Assembly (NCBI GenBank): GCA_019637915.1
Contig: JAHBUV010000001.1
Coordinates: forward strand, 2,760,565-2,824,564
DNA: 64,000 nucleotides
Origin: Pseudobdellovibrionaceae bacterium
Lineage (GTDB): Bacteria > Bdellovibrionota > Bdellovibrionia > Bdellovibrionales > Bdellovibrionaceae
Direction of reading: 5' to 3'
Below the pieces are notes generated by a model. It saw only the letters and a list, made by a program, of their open reading frames with translations. It made no database searches and was not told the DNA's origin. Shown one piece after another: positions 1-7,994 of this stretch. Made by a program: the position numbers and the translations under genes. The first letter of the stretch is position 1. Each line of letters starts with the position of its first letter.

Positions 1-717
1 CTCTTCGCTCGCCGCAGTGGCGTCTCGAGTTTGTACCTCTTCGACCTCTGCGCCTTGTCCGGTCCCATCGGGATTTTCTTCGGTCGCCTGGCGAACTTCA
101 TCAATGGTGAATTGGTCGGCCGCCCGGCGCCGCCGGATTTCCCCTTGGCGGTGAAATTTCCCCAAGACATCGTGATGTGGCCCACTCAGGAATTCGACCG
201 CCTGCGCGGCCTGGCCCCGGTGACGGATCAGCTGGGCGTCACTTCCAATCAGTGGATGGAGTGGCTCGACAAGTACCGTTTCGACGCCGGCATCCGCGAT
301 CAGGTCTATGGCACCTTGAACCGCATCATTCACGAGATTCAGAACGGCAACACGGCGGTCAAAGAGGCCATCGCGCCCTTGCTGACCCCTCGCCATCCGT
401 CGCAACTTTATGCGGCTTTCGGGGAGGGCCTGTTCCTGTTCGTCGTGCTGTTCTTCCTGTGGCGCTCGCCGCGCAAGCCGGGGTTCATCTCTTCGGCCTT
501 CGTCATTCTCTACGCCATGGTTCGCATCGCCGACGAGTTCTTCCGGACTCCCGATGCGCACATCGGCTTTCAGCTCTTCGGCCTCACGCGCGGGCAGTGG
601 CTGAGCGTCGCCATGATGGGAGTGGGGATCGTCCTCATGATCTGGTGGGGGCGGTCGGCGACCATGACCATTCCCGGGTGGGGGCGCGCTCGCTCTGTGC
701 GCATCAACCGGCGTTGA
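1..717 (+). CDS. lgt: Prolipoprotein diacylglyceryl transferase, 5' end missing
   Basis: Inner-membrane enzyme that moves diacylglycerol from phosphatidylglycerol to the lipobox cysteine of prolipoproteins. The reading frame is open from the first base of the window, so the N-terminus lies outside. The visible part carries the family signature GRLANFINGELVGR and the later HPSQLYAAFGEG motif, followed by hydrophobic segments and a basic tail. An internal TTG at base 31 is not needed as a start because family-like sequence precedes it. The window encodes several lipoproteins that would be substrates (792-residue LamG protein, FKBP, PhoD-like protein). The gene ends 2 bp before a perfect 76-bp palindrome that separates it from the convergent hisS. 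Identification is firm; only the length is unknown. Confidence 0.95.
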   Translation, partial: LFARRSGVSSLYLFDLCALSGPIGIFFGRLANFINGELVGRPAPPDFPLAVKFPQDIVMWPTQEFDRLRGLAPVTDQLGVTSNQWMEWLDKYRFDAGIRDQVYGTLNRIIHEIQNGNTAVKEAIAPLLTPRHPSQLYAAFGEGLFLFVVLFFLWRSPRKPGFISSAFVILYAMVRIADEFFRTPDAHIGFQLFGLTRGQWLSVAMMGVGIVLMIWWGRSATMTIPGWGRARSVRINRR

Positions 718-719
718 CG

Positions 720-795
720 AAAGGTACCGCCTACTTTCTGGTATCACGGCGCGCCATATGGCGCGCCGTGATACCAGAAAGTAGGCGGTACCTTT
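720..795. repeat. Perfect 76-bp palindrome between lgt and hisS
   Basis: Bases 720-795 form a perfect palindrome with two 38-bp arms and no spacer, centred on CATATG at 755-760. It lies between the stop codons of two convergent genes. The outer ends read AAAGGTACC toward the centre on both strands, like the other palindromes of this window near 45.2, 45.8 and 56.9 kb. It can act as a bidirectional terminator or mRNA-protecting hairpin (inference). It has no long U-tract. Confidence 0.9.
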
Positions 796-801
796 TGCCT
801 T

Positions 802-2043
802 TTAGCGGAAGTTGAAGTTTTTGAGTTCGGGGCGGGGGATGGTTTTTTGTTCGCCGGTGCTGAGGTTTTTCAGGGCGAACTGGGCGGTTTCGACTTCGGT
901 GGTGCCGAGGATGAGGGCCCATTGGGCGCCGGCGTTGTTGGCTTTTTTCATTTTTTTGCCGACGTTGCCGGAAGAGAAGATCTCGACCCGTTCGCCTTTT
1001 TGGCGGAGCTCGTGGGCCACCTTCAGGCTTTCTTTTTCGCCGGCTTCGTCGGCCGGGATCAGGGCGATCAAGGGTGAGTCCTTCGGGAGCTTGGTTTTGT
1101 CCAGGAGGTCGGCCAGGCGGTCGATGCCCGCGGCCCAGCCGACGCCGGGCGTGCGGGGGCCGCCCATCATTTCGATCAGGCCGTCGTAGCGGCCGCCGGC
1201 CAGCACCGTGCCCTGGGCACCCAAACGGTCGGTCGTGAATTCGAAAACAGTGTGGTTGTAGTAATCGAGGCCGCGCACTAGACGCTGGTTCAGTGTGTAG
1301 GAAATCCCGAGGTCCTTGAGGCCTTGCAGCACCCGCGCGAAGAATTTTTTCGACTCTTCGTTCAGGCACTCCTCGAAAGACGGGGCGCCGGCGATCAGGC
1401 GGCGGTCGCCTTCGTCCTTCGAGTCGAGGATGCGCAGCGGGTTTTTTTCCAGGCGCGTCCGGCTGTCTTGGCTCAGGCTCGCCTTGTGGGGCGTGAAATA
1501 AGCCACCAGCTGGTCGCGGTAAGCCTGACGCGAAGCCGGGTCGCCCAGGGTGTTGATTTCCAATTGCACCTCGCCGCCCAAACCCAGGGCCTGCAAGAGG
1601 TCGTGGGCCAGGGCCAGGCATTCGACGTCGGCCAAAGGGGTTTCCAAGCCCAGGCACTCGACACCGAGCTGCTGGAATTGGCGGTAGCGCCCCTTCTGCG
1701 GACGCTCGTAACGGAACATCGGACCGGAGTAGTACAAACGCAAAGGCAGGTTCTGGGCCAAACCCTCGCTCACGAAAGCGCGGGCGACGCCGGCGGTCCC
1801 TTCCGGGCGCAGGGTCAATTTGTCGCCGCCGCGGTCCTCGAAGTTGTAGGTCTCTTTGCTGACCACGTCGGAGGTCTCGCCCATGCGGTGGAACACCTCG
1901 GAAAACTCGAAGATCGGGGTCTCGATCTCGCCGTAGCCGTAACGACGGGCGATCTGAAAGGCCGTTTCGTCGACGAAACGAAAACTCTTCTTGTCTTCAG
2001 GCAAAAGGTCACGGGTGCCACGGACGCATTGGATTTTGCTCAT
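802..2043 (-). CDS. hisS: Histidyl-tRNA synthetase
   Basis: Class II aminoacyl-tRNA synthetase that charges tRNA-His in the cytoplasm. The 413-residue product has the usual length. It starts with [17 protein letters not shown], the typical HisRS opening, carries motif 2 ([15 protein letters not shown]) and the histidine-binding signatures [15 protein letters not shown] and AGGRYDGL, and ends in an anticodon-binding domain. The ATG lies 54 bp from the divergent DUF3299 gene, so the promoters of both share that short gap. The stop codon is a few bases from the 76-bp palindrome. Confidence 0.98.
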   Translation of the reverse strand: MSKIQCVRGTRDLLPEDKKSFRFVDETAFQIARRYGYGEIETPIFEFSEVFHRMGETSDVVSKETYNFEDRGGDKLTLRPEGTAGVARAFVSEGLAQNLPLRLYYSGPMFRYERPQKGRYRQFQQLGVECLGLETPLADVECLALAHDLLQALGLGGEVQLEINTLGDPASRQAYRDQLVAYFTPHKASLSQDSRTRLEKNPLRILDSKDEGDRRLIAGAPSFEECLNEESKKFFARVLQGLKDLGISYTLNQRLVRGLDYYNHTVFEFTTDRLGAQGTVLAGGRYDGLIEMMGGPRTPGVGWAAGIDRLADLLDKTKLPKDSPLIALIPADEAGEKESLKVAHELRQKGERVEIFSSGNVGKKMKKANNAGAQWALILGTTEVETAQFALKNLSTGEQKTIPRPELKNFNFR

Positions 2044-2097
2044 TGATGCTTCGTATCACCTTTTTGTGCCCCCCTCAAGCTGTGCCATGATGGGCGA

Positions 2098-2544
2098 ATG
2101 CAAAAGCTGGTGCTGATCGGCGCGATCATTTTGGCGGGGGTTCTAGGCACGGTCGTTTATCTGCGGATCGCCCATCAAGCGCCCATGGACGGCGTGGAAG
2201 TCACCTGGGAGATGCTCGGACAACTCGATTACATCACCGGCAAAGCCGGCTCCGAGCTGGAAGCCCTGGATGGCCATGGCGTTAAGATCCCGGGCTTCAT
2301 GGTGCCGCTCGAGGATTCGCAGCAATCCGTCACGGAGTTTTTGCTGGTGCCGACGCCGCAAGCCTGCATCCACGTGCCGCCGCCGCCGCCCAATCAGATG
2401 GTGTACATCACCATGAAAGAGGGCACGGCGGTCGCCTTCGGTCCGATCTGGGTGCATGGTCGTTTGAAGATCACTCCCAAAAAACACATGTACGGCGAGG
2501 CCTCCTTCGAAGTGGAAGGGGTTTCCGTCGAGCCCTACCGGTGA
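2098..2544 (+). CDS. DUF3299 family protein, membrane-anchored or exported
   Basis: A 148-residue protein with an N-terminal hydrophobic segment (residues 4-22) that is a signal peptide or anchor. The rest looks like the DUF3299 family: a KIPGFMVPLE motif near residue 62, a Pro-rich CIHVPPPPPNQMVYI loop near residue 90, and a beta-rich end. The function of the family is not known to me. It is the first gene of a three-gene rightward operon with an ABC ATPase (7 bp downstream) and an FtsX/MacB-type permease. This suggests a periplasmic partner of that transporter, possibly in metal or lipid handling. The family call is fairly sure; the role is inference. Confidence 0.8.
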   Translation: MQKLVLIGAIILAGVLGTVVYLRIAHQAPMDGVEVTWEMLGQLDYITGKAGSELEALDGHGVKIPGFMVPLEDSQQSVTEFLLVPTPQACIHVPPPPPNQMVYITMKEGTAVAFGPIWVHGRLKITPKKHMYGEASFEVEGVSVEPYR

Positions 2545-2551
2545 GGCGAAG

Positions 2552-3211
2552 GTGAGTTTGATCGAAGTCTCGCACGTCGAGTTCACTTATCCTTCGGGCC
2601 GCGCCCCGGTGTTGCGATTGCCGGAATTCCGCGTCGAAAAGGGCGAGAGGATTTTTCTCTTCGGCCCCAGCGGCACCGGCAAGACGACTTTTCTGGAAAT
2701 CATGGCCGGCGTCCTGCGGCCGCAAAAAGGCTCCGTGCGGATTTTGGGGCAGGACCTCGGCGCCTTGAGCCCTGCGGGTCGTGATCGCTTCCGCGCCGAC
2801 CACATCGGTTACATCTTTCAGAGCTTCAACCTGATTCCCTACCTGAACGTGCGCGAGAACATCGAGCTGCCCCTGCACTTCGGGTCGCGCCCGGGGAAAA
2901 ATCAGCTCGATCATTTGGTCAAGAGCCTCGGCATCGGCGATCTCTTGGCGCGGCCGGTGACGGAACTCAGTGTGGGGCAGCAGCAGCGGGTCGCGGTGGC
3001 GCGGGCGCTCATTGGTTCGCCGGAGTTGATTCTGGCCGACGAGCCGACCTCGGCCCTGGACATGGATCACCGCGAGCGCTTCCTGAAATTGCTCTTCGAT
3101 CTGGCCGGGGAGTCCCAAACCACCGTGGTCTTCGTCAGTCATGACCGCAGCATCCAGAAACTCTTCACCCGCGCTGTGTCCCTGGCGGATCTGCAGGCGG
3201 TGACCGCATGA
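2552..3211 (+). CDS. ABC transporter ATP-binding protein (LolD/MacB type)
   Basis: Cytoplasmic ATPase subunit of 219 residues that starts with GTG. Walker A is GPSGTGKTT near residue 38, the Q-loop is in IFQSFNLIPY, the signature is LSVGQQQR, and Walker B is LILADEPTSALD with the catalytic Glu. The LNVRENIELPL region after the Q-loop is typical of the LolD/MacB/FtsE branch. Its stop codon overlaps the start of the permease (ATGA), so the two are translationally coupled. With the DUF3299 protein upstream it probably works as a mechanotransmission or lipoprotein/substrate-release transporter of the type VII ABC group. The substrate cannot be read from sequence. Confidence 0.93.
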   Translation: MSLIEVSHVEFTYPSGRAPVLRLPEFRVEKGERIFLFGPSGTGKTTFLEIMAGVLRPQKGSVRILGQDLGALSPAGRDRFRADHIGYIFQSFNLIPYLNVRENIELPLHFGSRPGKNQLDHLVKSLGIGDLLARPVTELSVGQQQRVAVARALIGSPELILADEPTSALDMDHRERFLKLLFDLAGESQTTVVFVSHDRSIQKLFTRAVSLADLQAVTA

Positions 3212-4473
3212 TCTTCTTGCGTCTGGCCTGGAAATCCCTGCGCAACCGCCTGCTCGCGACCTCCCTCACGGCCTTGTCCATCGCCCTGTCGGTGGCCTTG
3301 CTCCTGTCCGTGGAACGCACCCGTCGGGCGGCGGAAGAGGGCTTCATGAGCGCCATCTCCCGCACCGACCTCATCGTCGGCGGCCGCACGGGGCCCTTGC
3401 AGTTGATTCTCTACACGGTGTTCAACCTGGGCAACGCCACTCACAACATCTCCTGGGAGAGCTACCAGGACTGGGCGAAAAATCCCATGGTCGAGTGGAC
3501 GATCCCTTACTCTTTGGGGGACAGCTACAAGGGTTACCGCGTCGTCGCCACCAACGGGGATTTTTTCACGCACTACCGCTTCCGCGGTGACCGCGCGGTG
3601 GAATTCGCCGAAGGCGTGAAACCGAACGGGCTTTGGGACGTGGTTTTGGGGGCGGAGGTGGCGCGCCGATTGAGCCACCGCGTGGGGGACGACATCGTTC
3701 TCTCCCACGGAGCGACGAAAGGCGAGAGCTTCCAGGATCACCGCGACAAGCCCTTCAAGATCACCGGTTTCCTGCGCCCCACGGGCACGCCCATCGATCG
3801 TTCGGTCTATATCACTTTGCCCGGCATGGAGGCCCTGCACATCGATTGGCAGGATGGGGCGGCCCCGACCGCGGCCAAACGGGTGGCGGCGGATTCGCTG
3901 AAGGTGGAAAACCTGAAGATCCACACCATCACGGCGTTTTTCCTGCGCACCAAGTCCCGCATCGAAACCCTGCGCCTGCAGCGCGAGATCAACACCTACA
4001 AGGAAGAACCCTTGCTCGCGATCATTCCCGGCGCCACGTTGCAGGAGCTCTGGCATTCGCTCGGTTACGCCGAGCGCGTCCTGCGCCTCATCTCCGCGCT
4101 GGTGGTGGTCGTCGGTTTCGCCGCCATGCTGATCGCCCTCACCACGACCTTGAATGAGCGTCGTCGTGAAATGGCCATCCTGCGCAGCCTCGGCGCCGGC
4201 GGCGGCCGCATGGTGGGCCTGCTGGTTTTCGAATCCGGATTGCTGACCCTGGCGGGCATCGCCGGCGGAACGGCGCTGAGCCTCGGCGCCTTCGCGGCCC
4301 TCGGCCCCTGGCTCGAGAACGAATTCGGCTTCTACCTCGTGGGTCCCGCCCTGACCGGCATCGATCTGCTGGTGCTCACCGGCATCTTCCTCGGCGGCCT
4401 GCTCATCGGCCTCGTTCCCGCCGTGCGAGCCCAGCGCCAAGCCCTGAAAGACGGCCTCAGCGTCCGCACCTAA
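3208..4473 (+). CDS. ABC transporter permease, FtsX/MacB type
   Basis: A 421-residue inner-membrane permease with the FtsX/MacB layout: one N-terminal membrane helix (about residues 12-32), a large extracytoplasmic domain (to about 285), then three helices near residues 290-310, 340-362 and 385-410. The segment ERRREMAILRSLGAGGGRMVGLL is the conserved cytoplasmic coupling region before the third helix. It overlaps the ATPase gene by 4 bp. The gene ends 25 bp from the convergent adenylate cyclase. A stretch just after its stop (4471-4498) looks like a decayed copy of the AAAGGTRCC repeat. Confidence 0.92.
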   Translation: MIFLRLAWKSLRNRLLATSLTALSIALSVALLLSVERTRRAAEEGFMSAISRTDLIVGGRTGPLQLILYTVFNLGNATHNISWESYQDWAKNPMVEWTIPYSLGDSYKGYRVVATNGDFFTHYRFRGDRAVEFAEGVKPNGLWDVVLGAEVARRLSHRVGDDIVLSHGATKGESFQDHRDKPFKITGFLRPTGTPIDRSVYITLPGMEALHIDWQDGAAPTAAKRVAADSLKVENLKIHTITAFFLRTKSRIETLRLQREINTYKEEPLLAIIPGATLQELWHSLGYAERVLRLISALVVVVGFAAMLIALTTTLNERRREMAILRSLGAGGGRMVGLLVFESGLLTLAGIAGGTALSLGAFAALGPWLENEFGFYLVGPALTGIDLLVLTGIFLGGLLIGLVPAVRAQRQALKDGLSVRT

Positions 4474-4498
4474 AGGTCTCAGTTCCCTTTTTGTCGCG

Positions 4499-6340
4499 CT
4501 AGACGGCGTCCTTGATTTTGACTTTGTCGGCGCCTTCGGCTTCGTAGTCGGAGTAGGGGGTGCGGATGTCGATGTATTCGCCGTTCGGGCCTTTGTAGCC
4601 GCGGACTTTGTACATCTTCAGGGCCTCCGAGCGGCCTTTCACTTCGGCGGCGCCGGCGTAGTCGACTTTGAAGGCGTCGCCGACCAGGGCGAGCACGTCG
4701 TCCGTCACCAGCAGGTCCGTGCCGAAAGCCTTCGTCGAAGCCTCGATCCGCGAGGCGGTGTTCACGGTGTTGCCGATGACGGTGTACTCCATGCGCTCGT
4801 CGGAACCGATGGTGCCGGAGATCGCCGGGCCGGCGTGCAGGCCCATCCCGATCATCACGGCGGGTTGGCCGCGGGCGATGCGGCGCTGATTCAGTTCCTG
4901 CAGACCTTTGCGCATTTCGAGGCAGGCGCGCGTGGCGTGCACGGCGTCCTTGTCCGAGGATTTCGGCGCGCCCCAGATGGCCATGATGGCGTCACCGATG
5001 AATTTATCCACGACGCCGCCGTGCTTGTTGATGATGCCGACCATGACGCCGAAGTACTCGTTCAGCATCTCGACGACCTCTTCCGGGGAGCGTTTCTCCG
5101 AGAAGGCCGTGAAACCGCGGATGTCGGAGAAGAAAACGATCACGTCTTTGCGTTGACCGCCGAGACCCACCTCGCCCTGCATGAGATCGTCCGTCACGGA
5201 CGAGCCGTGGAACTTCGAGAAGAGGCTCTTCACCTTGTCGCGTTCCTTCAGGCCCTCGGTCATGTGGTCGAAGGCGACGGCGAGCTCGCCGACCTCGTCC
5301 TTGAAGAGGGACTTCACGTGGGCGGAGGCGTTGACATCGAAATTCCCCTTGGACACGAGGTTGATCAGGTCCACGAGCTTTTCGATCGGCGAGGTGAGGC
5401 TGAGTGAGAACAGGAACACCACGAAGAGGGCGCCGGACAGCACGATGCCGGCGATGAAGAAGGCCTGGCGTTTCACCTCGCGGGCCGGCTCGAGGATGAT
5501 GTCCTCGGAGATCTCCGAGAACACCGTCACGCCGAAGCTGGTCTTGGCGTAAGCGGCGTACAGGCGCACCTTCGACTCGCGGTCGGTGACGGGACGCTGG
5601 CCGCGGGGCGTTTTCGAATCGCGGGCGATCTGCACGCTCTCGGAGCCGTTGAAGTCCTGACGGGCGAGCGCCCGGCGCTCGTCGGAGTGCGCGAGCAGGA
5701 TGCCGCGGCGGTCGACGACGAAGAAAGTCCGCTCTTTGAGTTCGCTGAAAGGCTTTTGCAGGACGCCCAGGTCCACGTCGGCGAGGGCGATGTGCGAGAT
5801 GCGGCCGGAAGAGTCTTTCACCAGGGGGATGCCGACGGTGAACATCGACGGACCGCCGGTGAAGGTGGCGTTCTGGATTTCCAGGGTGCCCTTGGCGACG
5901 GACAGGATCGGGAACTGCTGCCACGAGCGCACGCGGGCGAGGATGGCCGGGTCGACCTTGTAGGTGTCGCGGATGTGCTGGTCTTTGACGCGTTTTTTCA
6001 CGCTGCTGACCGAGGTGCCGTCGATTTTCAGGATTTCCAGGGCGAGGAACGTCTTGTCGCGGTTGAAGTTCATCTCGAAGTCCTCGGACAGGGCGGACTG
6101 GGTGTCGTCGTTCAGACGCATCAGGGCCGAGGCGCTGGTCTTCACTTTGTCGACGACGTTGCCGAGGATGTTCTCCACTTCCGTGGCGCGGGCGGCGGCG
6201 TAGTCGAGGTTGACGTTCTCCTCGCGCTGCCGCGAGGTCTCTTCGAAGTAGTTGGAGCTCACCAGGGCGATCGGCACGGTGACCAGCAACAGCAGGGCGA
6301 CGGTGATGGTGATCAGTTTGACGGAGATCGGGATCCTCAT
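4499..6340 (-). CDS. Membrane class III adenylate cyclase with Cache-like sensor and HAMP
   Basis: A 613-residue receptor cyclase that makes a cyclic nucleotide, most likely cAMP. Order: helix 1 (residues about 7-27), extracytoplasmic Cache-like sensor (30-290), helix 2 (about 291-314), HAMP (about 315-370), cyclase domain (about 395-575). Metal Asp residues are D406 in FFSDIRGFT and D450 in KFIGDA. K447 before the second Asp and the NTASR motif fit an active cyclase, and Lys supports ATP as substrate. It is the last gene of a leftward operon after a FecR-domain protein and a beta-barrel protein (43-bp gap), which suggests that an envelope signal feeds cAMP production. No CRP of the cAMP-binding kind is in the window; the FNR-like regulator at 11.7 kb is a redox type. 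Confidence 0.94.
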   Translation of the reverse strand: MRIPISVKLITITVALLLLVTVPIALVSSNYFEETSRQREENVNLDYAAARATEVENILGNVVDKVKTSASALMRLNDDTQSALSEDFEMNFNRDKTFLALEILKIDGTSVSSVKKRVKDQHIRDTYKVDPAILARVRSWQQFPILSVAKGTLEIQNATFTGGPSMFTVGIPLVKDSSGRISHIALADVDLGVLQKPFSELKERTFFVVDRRGILLAHSDERRALARQDFNGSESVQIARDSKTPRGQRPVTDRESKVRLYAAYAKTSFGVTVFSEISEDIILEPAREVKRQAFFIAGIVLSGALFVVFLFSLSLTSPIEKLVDLINLVSKGNFDVNASAHVKSLFKDEVGELAVAFDHMTEGLKERDKVKSLFSKFHGSSVTDDLMQGEVGLGGQRKDVIVFFSDIRGFTAFSEKRSPEEVVEMLNEYFGVMVGIINKHGGVVDKFIGDAIMAIWGAPKSSDKDAVHATRACLEMRKGLQELNQRRIARGQPAVMIGMGLHAGPAISGTIGSDERMEYTVIGNTVNTASRIEASTKAFGTDLLVTDDVLALVGDAFKVDYAGAAEVKGRSEALKMYKVRGYKGPNGEYIDIRTPYSDYEAEGADKVKIKDAV

Positions 6341-6383
6341 CTCGCACGTCCTTTGAATGAAGCTGAAGCGCGCATGTGTCTCA

Positions 6384-7994
6384 TCAGAAATTGTACTCCG
6401 CGAAGAAGTTCAGGTAGTCGCCCTGCACGGTGGCCTCGTTGACGGGATCGCTCACCTGGGTGTCGGTGGTGGTGGATTTGTAGCGGACCTTGTCCTCGCG
6501 GCGGGCGTAGCCGGCCAGGCCCGTGAAGCGCTTGTTGAAACGGTAGGAGCCCAGGAAACCGAATTGCGTCGACAGGGTCGGCTCGATGCTCTGGCCGTTC
6601 GGCGTCTTCATTTTCATCAGGCTCATGTACAGATGCGCGTTCACCTGGAAGCCGATCTTGGGCGTGAAGGAGTACCAGTACTCGGCGCCGACATGGGGAC
6701 CGACGACGGTGACGTTCTCGTAGGAGTCGACTTTTTGGGTGGCGGCGTTGCCGCGGGCCACTTGGTGCTCTTTGTAATAGAGGCCGAGGGGCGAGCGCAG
6801 CTCACCGCGTTCGCCCAACGGCGCTCTCCACACGGCGTTGAGCTCGCCGGAGACGGAGGTGACGTTCTTGTTTTCCTCGTTGAGGAATCCCGACATGTCG
6901 GCGATGCCGAGGAAACCCCAGGAGGTTTCCGGGCGGAAATAACCCAGGCCCACGCGGCCCGTGCCGCCCACGGCTTTGTAAGAGGTCTGCACGCCCCCCA
7001 CCGGGTCCCAATCGCGGGACGCGTACTGGATCTGGGTGACGAGATAGCTGGCGATGCCGTACCAGCCGTTGACGCGGTCGATGGACTTGCGGACTTCCGC
7101 GGTGAATTCGGCGGCCGGGGTGCGGCTGCCGCCGCGGACCTTGAAGTCGACGCTGCCGACGCTCGAGGTGCCGCGCATCTGGCCTTTGGCCTTCACCTGC
7201 GCTTTGTAACGGCCGCCCGGCCATTGCGCATCGAAGGGCAGGGAGTTGTCGCGGATGTCCTCGATGAGCTGCACCTTCTCCCATTTTTTGCTTTCGGGGT
7301 TGAAACGGGTGAGGGCGACGTCGAACGATTCGGTGTTTTCCGGCTTGCTCCATTTCAGGTCGCGCACGAATTCGTTCTCGGGCCTTTCGAATTCCGGCGT
7401 GCCGAGCTTCGGCCCCAGCAGGGAGAACTCGCCCAGGGAGGTGGCCTCGCTCCGCGCGCCGTCGGCGCCGGCCGCCGTGACTTTCCAGCTGAAGTTCTTC
7501 GCCACCGGCAGGCGCACGGTGATCGTGGGCTCTTTCAGATCCTCTTGTTTTTTGAAGGAACCGTCCTCGGTCTGCAGCTCGAAAAGATAATTCTCCGCGC
7601 CGCCGACGGCCTCCCAGCGGAAGGTCACGTCCGTTTCCTGGGCGCCTTTGGCCGTGATCGCGGCCTTCGGCTCCGGGGACACCAGACGGGCGCTTTCCAG
7701 GTTCACCTGGAAGGGGCTGGGATCGCCCCACTCGCCGGCGACGCCGCGCGAGTCGATGGAACGCAGGCGCATGTTGTATTCGCCCGGCGACAAACGGCCG
7801 TTCCAAGCCGCCTGCTTCACCTTGAAGGCGTAGGTCTTGCCGTCTTTTTTGGTTTGCTGCAATTCGAGCTCATAGATCTGCGCGCCCTCGATGGGTTCCC
7901 ATTCGAAGTTCACCAGGCGGCGGTACTGCTGGGCCTCGGCGGGCAGACCCACCGACAGCAAGCAGAGAATGAGGAGCGCCAAACCACGGAGCAT
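6384..7994 (-). CDS. Exported protein with Fn3/Ig-like repeats and C-terminal beta-barrel-like domain
   Basis: A 536-residue secreted protein. The start ATG overlaps the stop of the upstream FecR gene (TGATG), which fixes the start. Residues 1-22 form a signal peptide ending in PAEAQ. Residues about 24-290 hold two or three Fn3-like beta-sandwich repeats with the motif VxFxWEPxxGAxxYELELQ, much like those in the FecR protein. The last 220 residues alternate polar and aromatic residues and end in Phe (LNFFAEYNF), typical of an outer-membrane beta-barrel. Role is unknown. Context suggests an outer-membrane part of a FecR / barrel / adenylate cyclase system. Confidence 0.82.
   Translation of the reverse strand: MLRGLALLILCLLSVGLPAEAQQYRRLVNFEWEPIEGAQIYELELQQTKKDGKTYAFKVKQAAWNGRLSPGEYNMRLRSIDSRGVAGEWGDPSPFQVNLESARLVSPEPKAAITAKGAQETDVTFRWEAVGGAENYLFELQTEDGSFKKQEDLKEPTITVRLPVAKNFSWKVTAAGADGARSEATSLGEFSLLGPKLGTPEFERPENEFVRDLKWSKPENTESFDVALTRFNPESKKWEKVQLIEDIRDNSLPFDAQWPGGRYKAQVKAKGQMRGTSSVGSVDFKVRGGSRTPAAEFTAEVRKSIDRVNGWYGIASYLVTQIQYASRDWDPVGGVQTSYKAVGGTGRVGLGYFRPETSWGFLGIADMSGFLNEENKNVTSVSGELNAVWRAPLGERGELRSPLGLYYKEHQVARGNAATQKVDSYENVTVVGPHVGAEYWYSFTPKIGFQVNAHLYMSLMKMKTPNGQSIEPTLSTQFGFLGSYRFNKRFTGLAGYARREDKVRYKSTTTDTQVSDPVNEATVQGDYLNFFAEYNF

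Noticed and set aside
720-795. tRNA, small RNA gene or CRISPR unit
   Set aside because: It is a simple perfect palindrome without cloverleaf arms, and there is only one copy at this place, so no array exists.
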